NCBI GenBank assembly: GCA_963790715.1
Contig: CAWBPN010000003.1
Location: forward strand, 1 to 26,326
Reading direction: 5' to 3'
DNA from: DCFW01 sp963790715
Lineage (GTDB): Bacteria > Bacteroidota > Bacteroidia > Bacteroidales > Bacteroidaceae
DNA: 26,326 bases
Shown: positions 1 through 10,634 of the stretch, in pieces
Numbering within the stretch: position 1 is the stretch's first letter
Layout: each line of letters starts with the position of its first letter
Translations under genes and position numbers: made by a program
The notes under the pieces: model-generated
Told to the model about the DNA's origin: nothing
Database searches by the model: none
The model's input: the letters and a program-made list of their open reading frames with translations, nothing else

Positions 1-750
<750 letters not shown>

Positions 751-912
751 ATTTCTTTCTCTTTCTCGTATCCTTCGGCTTTTCACGGCAGTATACGTTA
801 GTTCTACTTACTTCTTTCCGTTTCTCTGTTTTTGTTCTCTACTTTACTTGTATCATCATGTCATATATCGCTTGGCCTCTTCAGTCTCCAACTTTTCGGC
901 CTTTCGTGAATG

Positions 913-986
913 TGGAGAATAACGGATTCGAACCGTTGACCCCCTGCTTGCAAAGCAGGTGCTCTAGCCAGCTGAGCTAATCCCCC
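913..986 (-). tRNA. tRNA-Ala (anticodon TGC)
   Basis: A full cloverleaf can be drawn. The acceptor stem GGGGGAT pairs with ATTCTCC and includes the G3-U70 pair that identifies alanine tRNAs. The D-loop contains AGCTCAG, the anticodon loop reads TTTGCAA (anticodon TGC) and the T-loop is GTTCGAATC. The discriminator is A. CCA is not encoded; the bases after the discriminator read CA. It lies in the 16S-23S spacer. Confidence 0.97.
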
Positions 987-1056
987 TTCTTTTTATTGAT
1001 TATTAATAATCCTTATATAATACCTTCTATTAATATTATATTCTTCCTTTATAATG

Positions 1057-1130
1057 TAGTCCCAGGCAGAGTTGAACTGCCGACCCCTACATTATCAGTG
1101 TAGTGCTCTAACCAACTGAGCTATAGGACT
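1057..1130 (-). tRNA. tRNA-Ile (anticodon GAT)
   Basis: A full cloverleaf can be drawn. The acceptor stem AGTCCTA pairs with TGGGACT, the D-arm contains AGCTCAGTTGG, the anticodon loop is CTGATAA (anticodon GAT) and the T-loop is GTTCAACTC. The discriminator is A and CCA is not encoded. It sits between 16S and tRNA-Ala, the usual Bacteroidales spacer order. Confidence 0.97.
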
Positions 1131-1231
1131 ATTATTTTTTAATAAACAATTTCACAGTACTCGCGGCTACGTCTTCTCTTCGCCTCTTTATATTTCGGCT
1201 TCTGCGTAACACTTTTAGTCTTTACTTCCAG

Positions 1232-2766
<1,535 letters not shown>

Positions 2767-3172
2767 ATAAATTTTTTCTTTTATTTTTCTTTCCTGGACT
2801 TACTACGCGCTACGCGTTTTCCTTCTTCTAAATTGACTTGAGACTTTCACCTCTTGTACTGCTAATTGTTTATTTATAATCCTTTCAATGATCTCTTTCG
2901 CCTTTCCGCTTTCTGGAAAAGCGATGCAAAAGTACGGCCTTTTTACTTACACTCCAAATCTTTTACCACTTTTTTTCGAACTTTCCCTGACTCTGCTCGG
3001 ACATTTTGAAGGCAACAGACTGACTGACTTCGTTATATAGTATTTTACCAACTCTGCATTTTTCTTAATCGTTTCCTTTAATTTATTGGATTCTTTCTTT
3101 TGTTCTTTATTATTCGGAATAATAATATAACGAGTTGTAAAATGTCTAATTTAAGATGACAGCAGCAGACCA
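2767..3172 (-). other. rRNA leader and region upstream of the rRNA promoter
   Basis: This gene-free stretch separates 16S from the SpoIID gene, which reads in the same direction. It holds the rRNA promoter (2927-2958) and a ~150-nt transcribed leader. A GATCATTGAAAGG sequence on the minus strand (2881-2893) sits where a boxA-like antitermination element would be expected; that reading is weak. An AT-only hairpin (arms 3107-3114 and 3118-3125) has no T-run after it on the minus strand, so I do not call a terminator for the upstream gene. I see no open frame of note. Confidence 0.7.
2927..2958 (-). promoter_or_regulatory. rRNA operon promoter, Bacteroidota type
   Basis: Read on the minus strand, TTTG (2955-2958) is followed after 20 bp by TACTTTTG (2927-2934), an exact match to the Bacteroidota TTTG / TAnnTTTG consensus. 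Upstream lies an A-rich stretch (minus-strand AAAAAAAGTGGTAAAAGA, near 2960-2977) that could act as an UP-like element. Transcription should start near 2919, giving a leader of about 150 nt. Confidence 0.9.
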
Positions 3173-4486
3173 TTAGTACAATTTGGTAATTTCGCTGCCG
3201 GGATAATAATGTTGAAGAATTTGTTTATAGTCATATCCCTTAGCCCCCATAACGGCAGCACCAATTTGACAAAGTCCAACGCCATGCCCCCAACCTGCTC
3301 CGTGAAATACGAAATACAATTTGTTATCTCTTACCTCTTTATCTACTACAAATGCAGAACTATACAAATGAGAATGAGCAAAAGCATAACGTATTTCCAA
3401 TTCTTTGCCAATAATGCAAGTACGTTCAGTGCCGACTATTTTCACTTCCTCCAAACGACCGCTTGGTGAACGTTTTACAGGAATGATATCAGTAATAGTA
3501 CCGAAATTAATGTCAGTCTTTCCTCTGGTCAAATATGACAATGTACTTTGATCGAATTCAACTTTCCAACGATAAAAATCAGTCGTCGAACGATCATAAC
3601 CTTTAAGAGCTTGATCAAGTATCGACTCGTCAGTCACATTACAAAACGATTCGGGTGAAGAAAGGATCCACTCACGGGCATTATCCTCACGCGTCAAGTC
3701 CGGCATATCGGTTTCATCGTCAGTATCTCTCACCGGACGAAGATATGAATAATCCTTATCATCCCAACACGTTGAGAATTTTTCGGTAATTCCTCCACAG
3801 CATTTTGAAAAACGGGCGTCACAAAGTTCACCGTCAGACATAAGCACACTCCCTCGTGTTTCCCTAACAGCTTTAACCACATTGAATGAAGATATTTGAG
3901 TTATACCCTCATAACGTTGACAATGGTCATCAGCACAAACATCAAATTTGGCATGATCTTCACGCTCGTGCCAAAGTATCCGTCGTTCATCGGTGAAACT
4001 AGGACCGTTATAATAAGTTGTATGCACTTTGTTTCTTAATTGATAAAGTATCCAGCTACGCGAAACGATGGCATGCGCATACAGTAGCGCGAGAGACGAG
4101 GTGGCACTCATTTCAGATGAGATAACGCTTTCGAGATAAGTCTCCATAGGCACTTCGTTAATGGCCGTTATCCGCGAATCACCTAAATGATCAATTTCGA
4201 TTATAAACTTGAGATTTCCTATAAACGTTTGATCATCAGGCCGCTCCCAATGAAAATGAATACCGATCATAACATTGTATAATTTAAATGACGACGAATG
4301 AATATCGGGAGCTTTTAAAATAAATTCTTGACCTTTGTCCTGCCCGTTAAAATATATCTTACCGTCACTTAAGGCTACTTCTTGCATACCTAAAAAAGTG
4401 TCTTGATATAAAATATATGGAGATAACAATTCAAACTTTATTCTCCGTGCCGACATAATGCCGACATTTACTATCGGTTCTTTCAT
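3173..4486 (-). CDS. SpoIID/LytB domain protein (probable peptidoglycan lytic transglycosylase)
   Basis: A 437-aa protein of the SpoIID/LytB family. In spore formers SpoIID cleaves glycan strands from which stem peptides have been removed. The hallmark segment VPMETYLESVISSEM is at residues 112-126; Glu125 aligns with the catalytic glutamate of SpoIID. It is followed by an AHAIVSRSW helix, and the C terminus carries the diagnostic GAGWGHGVGLCQIGA (about 397-411) and the YYPGSEI ending. Several cysteines (about 182-230) may bind metal or form disulfides. No signal peptide is visible, although the partner gene encodes a lipoprotein. The start codon follows the stop of that gene directly (TAA then ATG), so translation is very likely coupled. 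The family call is firm; the activity is inferred. Confidence 0.93.
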   Translation of the reverse strand: MKEPIVNVGIMSARRIKFELLSPYILYQDTFLGMQEVALSDGKIYFNGQDKGQEFILKAPDIHSSSFKLYNVMIGIHFHWERPDDQTFIGNLKFIIEIDHLGDSRITAINEVPMETYLESVISSEMSATSSLALLYAHAIVSRSWILYQLRNKVHTTYYNGPSFTDERRILWHEREDHAKFDVCADDHCQRYEGITQISSFNVVKAVRETRGSVLMSDGELCDARFSKCCGGITEKFSTCWDDKDYSYLRPVRDTDDETDMPDLTREDNAREWILSSPESFCNVTDESILDQALKGYDRSTTDFYRWKVEFDQSTLSYLTRGKTDINFGTITDIIPVKRSPSGRLEEVKIVGTERTCIIGKELEIRYAFAHSHLYSSAFVVDKEVRDNKLYFVFHGAGWGHGVGLCQIGAAVMGAKGYDYKQILQHYYPGSEITKLY

Positions 4487-5629
4487 TTAATTTTTGTATA
4501 ATAAATATTTTTTGCGTATTTTGATGTATTTATCTAAATCGCTTTTCCATTTACTGCTTATATCGATTGCCGTTTTTCCTTGCTCAATCATAGTGCGAAC
4601 ATAGCCGACACCTATCAACTTTTCAAAAAACGAAGTAAAAAACTTATCGCCCAACCGCGTAGCATGATAAGCTTCAATCAAATAATCGAGACTGAAACCC
4701 ACTTTCGAACTCTCATCCTCCGTCATCCGGCTAAGGTCCTTCCAATAATTACCCTGCTTATATCCGAAGCATTGAAAAGGTATATTAGTGCCTCGACCTA
4801 CACTCATCGGCGTGCCTTCGAACAAACATAATGAAGGATAAAGGTAAACGGAACGCATATTAGGTAAATTAGGTGACGGTATCACCGGTAATCTATATCT
4901 TGTATGATGAGTATAATTCAAGCATTTGACCACACGCAAGACACATTTGCGATTAGCACTCAACCAATGTTCGCCATTAGCCATAAAAGCCAATTCGCCC
5001 ATCGTCAATCCATGCACAACAGGAATAGGCAACCACCCAACACCGGATTTATACTTCATATCCAGCACAGGACCGGCAACATAATAACCGTTTGGATTAG
5101 GACGGTCGAGCACTATCACCTGCTTGTGACAGGTCGCACAAACATCCATCATACGCACCATAGTTATATAATATGTGTAAAATCGCGTGCCAACATCCTG
5201 TATATCCACAAGAAGGACATCGAACATTTGCATTCCTTTAGCCGATGGAGGAGCAAAACCATTATTATAAAGAGAAAATACAGGCAATCCAGTTTCATTA
5301 TCTTTGCCGTTGGCGACAGCAGCTCCGGGGGCAGCCTTACCGGACAATCCATGTTCGGGAGTCAACAACAACTTGACATCAATGCCATTTTTCATCAAAA
5401 AAGAAGCCGTAGACACATTATCAACCATGCCAGTCTGATTTGTAAGCAATGCTACACGCTTGTTTTTTAGCCAGGCCGAATAAACATTGACCCGTTTTGC
5501 GCCGACAACAACCGATAACTCAAATTTAACCTTCCGATTATTAATGACATTTGAAGCCATCGAATGCTTACATGACTGGAAACAAAGACAAATTACACCT
5601 ATATAAATATAGTATAAACGTAAGCGCAT
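4487..5629 (-). CDS. namZ: NamZ-type (DUF1343) exo-beta-N-acetylmuramidase lipoprotein
   Basis: A 380-aa member of DUF1343, the family of NamZ, which removes N-acetylmuramic acid from the non-reducing end of glycan chains during cell-wall recycling. Family motifs are visible in order: VALLTNQTG (about 59-67), LLTPEHGLSG (about 90-99), DIQDVGTRFYTYY (about 142-154), VLDRPNPNG (about 173-181) and a conserved SPNLPN segment. The N terminus is a lipoprotein signal: basic MRLRLYY, a hydrophobic stretch, then FQSC with Cys20 as the lipidated residue. It should therefore act in the periplasm, anchored in a membrane. It lies 3 nt after purN and abuts the SpoIID gene, so the three form one transcript. 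The symbol rests on family resemblance; catalysis is not demonstrated here. Confidence 0.9.
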   Translation of the reverse strand: MRLRLYYIYIGVICLCFQSCKHSMASNVINNRKVKFELSVVVGAKRVNVYSAWLKNKRVALLTNQTGMVDNVSTASFLMKNGIDVKLLLTPEHGLSGKAAPGAAVANGKDNETGLPVFSLYNNGFAPPSAKGMQMFDVLLVDIQDVGTRFYTYYITMVRMMDVCATCHKQVIVLDRPNPNGYYVAGPVLDMKYKSGVGWLPIPVVHGLTMGELAFMANGEHWLSANRKCVLRVVKCLNYTHHTRYRLPVIPSPNLPNMRSVYLYPSLCLFEGTPMSVGRGTNIPFQCFGYKQGNYWKDLSRMTEDESSKVGFSLDYLIEAYHATRLGDKFFTSFFEKLIGVGYVRTMIEQGKTAIDISSKWKSDLDKYIKIRKKYLLYKN

Positions 5630-5632
5630 ACT

Positions 5633-6205
5633 CTACAACGTTTTAATAACCTTTTCTATTATTTCCGGATAATAAAGATATTCAAGTTTATGAACCTTTG
5701 CGGCTATATCATCAGGCGTATCAGACGCATCGACAGTACATTTCGCCTGAAAAACGACATCGCCGGAATCATACTTTTCATTAACAAAATGAATAGTAAT
5801 CCCCGATTCTTTCTCGCCCGCCTCCTTCACAGCCTCATGCACATGCATACCGAACATGCCCTTACCGCCATGCTTCGGCAATAAAGCAGGATGAATATTG
5901 ACAATGCGATTGTGGTAAACTTTCAATATAGATACAGGAACAAGCATCATGAAACCGGAAAGAACTATGAAATCTATCTGCAAGTCCTTCAGCATATTAA
6001 GTACGACGTCACTGTCATATAAATCAGTACGCGAGAAGCTGCGTGCAGGTATTCCCAATTTTACTGCTCTGTCCAATACTCCGGCTTTCTGCCGATTACA
6101 TAAAATCATCTTTATGTTCACATTCGGATTTTTGTCGAAATATCGAACAATATTTTCGGCATTTGAACCTTCACCCGATGCGAAAATTAATATATTTTTA
6201 CTCAT
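5633..6205 (-). CDS. purN: Phosphoribosylglycinamide formyltransferase (GAR transformylase)
   Basis: A 190-aa enzyme that transfers a formyl group from 10-formyl-tetrahydrofolate to GAR, the third step of purine synthesis, in the cytosol. Visible signatures are the N-terminal phosphate-binding loop ASGEGSN (9-15), NIHPALLP (103-110) and GITIHFVNEKYDSG (135-148). These carry the Asn103, His105 and Asp146 catalytic set corresponding to N106/H108/D144 of the E. coli enzyme. Length is normal for the family. It is first in the purN-namZ-spoIID unit and is transcribed from a promoter in the divergent region shared with acpP. Grouping with cell-wall recycling genes has no obvious metabolic reason. 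Confidence 0.96.
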   Translation of the reverse strand: MSKNILIFASGEGSNAENIVRYFDKNPNVNIKMILCNRQKAGVLDRAVKLGIPARSFSRTDLYDSDVVLNMLKDLQIDFIVLSGFMMLVPVSILKVYHNRIVNIHPALLPKHGGKGMFGMHVHEAVKEAGEKESGITIHFVNEKYDSGDVVFQAKCTVDASDTPDDIAAKVHKLEYLYYPEIIEKVIKTL

Positions 6206-6226
6206 TGACCTCTAAATCTATACACA

Positions 6227-6234
6227 CAAAAGTA
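6227..6234 (-). promoter_or_regulatory. -7 box of the purN operon promoter
   Basis: Read on the minus strand this is TACTTTTG, matching TAnnTTTG, 22 bp upstream of the purN ATG. I see no good TTTG at the -33 distance. The leader would be about 15 nt, typical of Bacteroidota mRNAs. Confidence 0.7.
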
Positions 6235-6271
6235 AAAAATGTGCAACAAGTTGAATTTTGTTCGTTAAATA

Positions 6272-6303
6272 TTTGCTGAAGAAAATTAATATTATTTCCT
6301 TTG
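6272..6303 (+). promoter_or_regulatory. Promoter of acpP-fabF-rnc
   Basis: TTTG (6272-6275) is followed after exactly 20 bp by TTCCTTTG (6296-6303), one mismatch from TAnnTTTG. It lies in the divergent region with purN and predicts a leader of about 50 nt before acpP. Confidence 0.7.
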
Positions 6304-6359
6304 CAGCTGCAAATTTAAACAAAATAATTCGATATATTAATAATTAAATACTTAAAGTT

Positions 6360-6599
6360 ATGTCTGATATAGCAGAAAAAGTTAAGGCAATTATCGTTGA
6401 TAAATTGGGTGTTGAAGAATCTGAAGTTACAGAAACAGCAAGTTTCACAAATGATCTTGGTGCAGATTCATTAGACACGGTAGAACTCATTATGGAGTTT
6501 GAAAAAGAATTTGGTATTCAGATTCCTGATGATCAAGCTGAAAAGATCTCAACCGTAGGTGATGCCGTCAACTACATTGAGAACGCAGCTAAAAAATAA
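6360..6599 (+). CDS. acpP: Acyl carrier protein
   Basis: A 79-aa acidic protein that carries growing acyl chains on a 4'-phosphopantetheine arm in type II fatty-acid synthesis. The attachment motif is GADSLDTVELIM with Ser37 as the modified residue. Length, acidity and the four-helix pattern are typical. The gene sits 15 nt before fabF, the usual partner, whose enzyme uses the acylated ACP as substrate. Confidence 0.98.
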   Translation: MSDIAEKVKAIIVDKLGVEESEVTETASFTNDLGADSLDTVELIMEFEKEFGIQIPDDQAEKISTVGDAVNYIENAAKK

Positions 6600-6614
6600 T
6601 TTTTATTTCAACTT

Positions 6615-7871
6615 ATGGAATTAAAAAGAGTCGTAGTAACAGGTCTTGGCGCTCTTACACCAATAGGCAATAATGTCCATGATTACTGGGAAGGCCTAAT
6701 TAATGGTGTTAGCGGAGCAGGACCTATTACACAATTTGATGCATCAAAATTCAAAACCCGTTTTGCGTGCGAATTAAAGAACTTCAATCCCGGCGATTTC
6801 TTAGATCGTAAGGAGATACGCAAGATGGATCCGTACACACAGTATGCCATGGTGGTAGCTAAAGAAGCCATAGATGACTCGGGCATGGATCTTGAAGGAG
6901 AGGACAAGAACAAAATTGGAGTGATTTTCGGTGCAGGTATTGGTGGCCTCCAGACATTTGAAGAAGAAGTAGGCAACTATGTTCTTCACCAAGATGAAGG
7001 TCCACGATTCAGCCCATTTTTCATACCGAAAATGATAGCTGACATCGCAGCAGGACAAATATCCATACAATATGGATTTCACGGTCCTAACTTTGCAACA
7101 GTTTCTGCATGTGCCACTTCATCAACCGCTATCTCCGAAGCGTATAACTATATTCGTCTGGGCAAGGCGAATGCAATTGTAACCGGTGGTGCGGAAGCGA
7201 CCATTGCTTACGCCGGTGTCGGAGGTTTTAATGCCATGCATGCATTATCAACACGTAATGATTCGCCTGAAACCGCATCTCGTCCGTTTAGCAAGAGCCG
7301 CGACGGTTTTGTGATGGGAGAAGGTGCAGGATGTTTGATACTCGAAGAGTACGAGCATGCCAAGGCACGTGGTGCAAGAATATACGCAGAAGTAGCAGGC
7401 ACGGGAGCATCAGCTGACGCATATCACTTAACGGCTTCACATCCTGAAGGATTAGGTGCAATATTGGTTATGCAAAATGCTTTAGAAGACGCAGAAATGA
7501 AGCCCGAAGATATTGATTACATCAATGTTCACGGCACGTCGACCGGAGTTGGTGACTTATCCGAAGTTAAAGCTATCGAGAAAGTGTTTGGCGATTATGC
7601 TCCAAAACTCAATATCAGTTCCACCAAATCAATGACAGGACACTTACTTGGTGCTGCCGGTGCAATTGAGGCAATAGCATGTATTTTATCGATTAATAAC
7701 GGTATTATTCCTCCAACCATCAACCATGAAGAGGGTGATGACGACGAAGATATCAATTACAACCTTAATTTCACATTCAACAAAGCTCAAAAGCGTGAAG
7801 TTAGAGTTGCTTTATCAAATACATTCGGCTTCGGCGGACACAACGCCTGCGTTATCTTCAAGAAAATGTAA
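6615..7871 (+). CDS. fabF: 3-oxoacyl-ACP synthase II
   Basis: A 418-aa elongating ketosynthase that condenses malonyl-ACP with acyl-ACP in the cytosol. The catalytic Cys-His-His triad is visible: Cys166 in VSACATSS, His306 in NVHGTST and His343 in KSMTGHLLGAAGA, with Lys338 before it. The C-terminal SNTFGFGGHNA loop is also typical. Length matches FabF. It follows acpP by 15 nt and precedes rnc by 23 nt, so the three genes are likely co-transcribed. Confidence 0.98.
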   Translation: MELKRVVVTGLGALTPIGNNVHDYWEGLINGVSGAGPITQFDASKFKTRFACELKNFNPGDFLDRKEIRKMDPYTQYAMVVAKEAIDDSGMDLEGEDKNKIGVIFGAGIGGLQTFEEEVGNYVLHQDEGPRFSPFFIPKMIADIAAGQISIQYGFHGPNFATVSACATSSTAISEAYNYIRLGKANAIVTGGAEATIAYAGVGGFNAMHALSTRNDSPETASRPFSKSRDGFVMGEGAGCLILEEYEHAKARGARIYAEVAGTGASADAYHLTASHPEGLGAILVMQNALEDAEMKPEDIDYINVHGTSTGVGDLSEVKAIEKVFGDYAPKLNISSTKSMTGHLLGAAGAIEAIACILSINNGIIPPTINHEEGDDDEDINYNLNFTFNKAQKREVRVALSNTFGFGGHNACVIFKKM

Positions 7872-7894
7872 ATAGTAACACTTTATTAATACAA

Positions 7895-8710
7895 GTGACT
7901 TTTAATACATTACATAAAATAAGGCTCTTTTTCCGAAAGGATAAAGAGTCTTATTATCTTTTTTATAATTTGTTAGGCGTATATCCAAAAGACTTACGCC
8001 TCTATAAACAGGCTCTTATTCATAAATCTCTTTCCATTAAAGATAAAAGTGGAAACACAATCAACAACGAAAGGCTTGAGTTTTTGGGCGATGCCATTCT
8101 TGACGCAATCGTAGCAGATATTGTATTTCGCAAATTCAACAGCAAACGAGAAGGTTTTCTCACAAGCACACGTTCAAAAATCGTTCAACGTGACATGTTG
8201 AATAAGGTGAGTGATAAGATTGGATTGGACAAGTTGATTAAATACTCGCATCTGAATTCAATGTCATCACACAACTGCAACTTAAGCGGCAATGCGTTCG
8301 AAGCTTTGGTTGGTGCCCTATACCTCGACCACGGTTATGAAGCGTGCTTAACATTTATGAGGGATAAGATTCTGAAAGACTTTGTTGACATAAACACTAT
8401 CGCTAAAAAAGAAGTCAATTTCAAATCCCGCCTTATAGAGTGGACACAAAAAAAGCATCTTAACTTTGAATATCGCTTAACAGAGTGCAAGAGTGATGAA
8501 AACAGCAATTTAATCTTCAAAACAGATGTTCTTATTGAGAGCATAATCTTAGGTTCAGGCACAGGATATTCAAAGAAAGAATCTCAACAAAAGGCTTCAA
8601 AGAAAGCTTTGAACAAAATAATGTATGACGAGGAGTTGCGAAACCGCCTTATCACCCTTCATGAAGAAAATCCATCAGAAGAAGAACAAAATCAAGAAGA
8701 TAACGTTTAA
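7895..8710 (+). CDS. rnc: Ribonuclease III
   Basis: A 271-aa double-stranded RNA endonuclease for rRNA and mRNA processing. The signature NNERLEFLGDAILD (57-70) supplies the acidic metal ligands Glu59, Glu62 and Asp66. A second cluster, GNAFEALVGALYLD (132-145), has Asn133 where E. coli has Asp114, and keeps Glu136. A double-stranded RNA-binding domain occupies about 173-243, and the C-terminal tail is acidic. The start is GTG at 7895, chosen because it leaves a short gap after fabF and gives an N terminus of normal length. The stop codon overlaps the stop of the converging kup gene by sequence sharing (TTAA at 8707-8710). Confidence 0.96.
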   Translation: MTFNTLHKIRLFFRKDKESYYLFYNLLGVYPKDLRLYKQALIHKSLSIKDKSGNTINNERLEFLGDAILDAIVADIVFRKFNSKREGFLTSTRSKIVQRDMLNKVSDKIGLDKLIKYSHLNSMSSHNCNLSGNAFEALVGALYLDHGYEACLTFMRDKILKDFVDINTIAKKEVNFKSRLIEWTQKKHLNFEYRLTECKSDENSNLIFKTDVLIESIILGSGTGYSKKESQQKASKKALNKIMYDEELRNRLITLHEENPSEEEQNQEDNV

Positions 8711-10620
8711 GTATCCACCCATTTCATAGGAACTTTCTCCTCGGTAACTACCGACGGATCAAGGTCAAGTATCTGTGTATCCGAAGTAGAGCAACGGCTG
8801 ATTACATAATAAAGCATCAAAATAGTTTTCTTGACAGGAGGCAAATCGAGATTACGAATAATGCGATCGACTACCACAAAACGGTAATCACCTTCAACAT
8901 GATGTTTGTTTAACGATGGATAACGGCTTGTCAAATCCACCAATCCTTTCTTTTCCATCTCTTTACAAATATCACGTACGAACTTATCCACGTGCGTCCC
9001 GAGTTTAAATCCTGAATAAATATCAAGGCGGAATATCTTACCTGGGACGAAAGTTTTCACATCATAACGAAAATAATACGGGTCATCGCTGCGGCAAACA
9101 TAAACAAACCAATACGTATCCGCCCGCTTTGGCTGTTTGTTAATCAACGAATATGCAATCTTACTCTCAATATCATTTTGATACTTAGCCTGTGTTACGT
9201 ATACCAAATGCGTGGTAAACTTAGGAATCGTTTCATCAATGCTGACATCTTTCAAGCAATCAATGATAGGTGCAATAGGTTCATATCTTGAATAATGGTT
9301 TTTGATGCTCCTGCCGTTATACCATATCCACATAATGAAGAAAATTATACCTGCAATAAGTATTGTAACCCAACCTCCATTTGTAAACTTAAACAGGTTG
9401 GCAGATAAAAAGCTACTTTCTATTATAAAGAAAAACAGCGTCACAGGTAAGGCCACATACATCGGGACGCGCTTAAACTTGAAATACAAGAAGAGCAGCA
9501 TTGTAGTCATCAACATCGTAATGGTTATAGACAAACCGTAAGCTGCCTCCATGTGCGAAGAAGTTCGAAAGCCAAAAACGATTAATACGCAAAGTATCAA
9601 TAATGCATAATTCACTTTAGGAATGAACATCTGTCCCTTAACGTTAGTCGGATACTTTATCTTAATGTTAGGCCATAAATTCAAGGAAATAGCTTCACTG
9701 ATAATTGTATAAGAACCACTAATCAAAGCCTGACTTGCGATGATAGCTGCCATTGTAGCCATAGCAATACCTATAAACGAGAACCACGCAGGCATAATGC
9801 TAAAAAAAGGATTAACGCCACCATGAGCTTGTACCGGATGAGCAATAATCCATGCACCCTGACCTAAATAATTAAGTATCAACGATGCTTTGACAAATAT
9901 CCATGAAGTACGAATATTTTGCAATCCGCAGTGTCCCAAATCGGAATAAAGAGCCTCAGCACCGGTAGTACAAAGGAATACAGCACCAAGAATAACCACT
10001 GTGTTAGGAGCTTTAATCAGAAGCTTAACGGCATACATAGGATTAAAAGCTTTTATCACCATTGGGCAGTCATGAATACTACTCACGCCTAGCACGGCAA
10101 GCATTGTGAACCACAGAACCATAACGCGGCCGAAAGTTTTACCCAGGCGCGCCGTCCCAAGAGGTTGCAACAAAAAGATAATTAAAATGATAGCAATGGC
10201 AACAATATCCACAGGAATAGATGGAACAAGATTATTCAACCCCTCAACTGACGACACTACAGTAATAGCCGGAGTGATAACACCATCGGCCAGCAATGTG
10301 GAAGCACCGATAATCGCCAATATATACGCCCATCTGAACTTTTTACGAATTAAGGCAAACAATGATAATATTCCACCTTCACCGTTGTTATCGGCCCGCA
10401 ACGTGACGACAACATATTTTATTGTAGTCTGGATAGTCAGCGTCCAAATTATGCATGATATGCCACCTATAATATAATCAGGATTAGCGCTAGTGTTGCC
10501 CAAGCCTTCAATTATAGCCTTCATTACATATAAAGGAGAAGTACCGATATCACCATATACGATACCAATAGCCATAATAACCCCGATTAAACTGAAGGGT
10601 ACTCTGCGATTTTGTTCCAT
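8707..10620 (-). CDS. kup: KUP-type potassium uptake transporter
   Basis: A 637-aa inner-membrane protein of the KUP/HAK/KT family that imports potassium, usually coupled to protons. The family signature GIVYGDIGTSPLYV is at 19-32. About twelve hydrophobic segments fill residues 10-440, and a cytosolic C-terminal region of about 200 residues follows, as in E. coli Kup. Other family words include LRADNNGEGGILSLFALI and GLSITITMLMTT. It lies 14 nt downstream of rnr and is probably co-transcribed with it. Its stop codon overlaps that of rnc on the opposite strand, so neither gene has room for a terminator between them. Confidence 0.96.
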   Translation of the reverse strand: MEQNRRVPFSLIGVIMAIGIVYGDIGTSPLYVMKAIIEGLGNTSANPDYIIGGISCIIWTLTIQTTIKYVVVTLRADNNGEGGILSLFALIRKKFRWAYILAIIGASTLLADGVITPAITVVSSVEGLNNLVPSIPVDIVAIAIILIIFLLQPLGTARLGKTFGRVMVLWFTMLAVLGVSSIHDCPMVIKAFNPMYAVKLLIKAPNTVVILGAVFLCTTGAEALYSDLGHCGLQNIRTSWIFVKASLILNYLGQGAWIIAHPVQAHGGVNPFFSIMPAWFSFIGIAMATMAAIIASQALISGSYTIISEAISLNLWPNIKIKYPTNVKGQMFIPKVNYALLILCVLIVFGFRTSSHMEAAYGLSITITMLMTTMLLFLYFKFKRVPMYVALPVTLFFFIIESSFLSANLFKFTNGGWVTILIAGIIFFIMWIWYNGRSIKNHYSRYEPIAPIIDCLKDVSIDETIPKFTTHLVYVTQAKYQNDIESKIAYSLINKQPKRADTYWFVYVCRSDDPYYFRYDVKTFVPGKIFRLDIYSGFKLGTHVDKFVRDICKEMEKKGLVDLTSRYPSLNKHHVEGDYRFVVVDRIIRNLDLPPVKKTILMLYYVISRCSTSDTQILDLDPSVVTEEKVPMKWVDT

Positions 10621-10634
10621 TTATTGATTTTCGT

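Noticed and set aside
3107..3125. Terminator of the SpoIID gene at the AT-only hairpin
   Set aside because: The stem has no GC and no T-run follows on the minus strand.
4904..5470. 188-residue open frame on the plus strand
   Set aside because: It is antisense to the NamZ gene, lacks a promoter and has a His-rich composition typical of a shadow frame.
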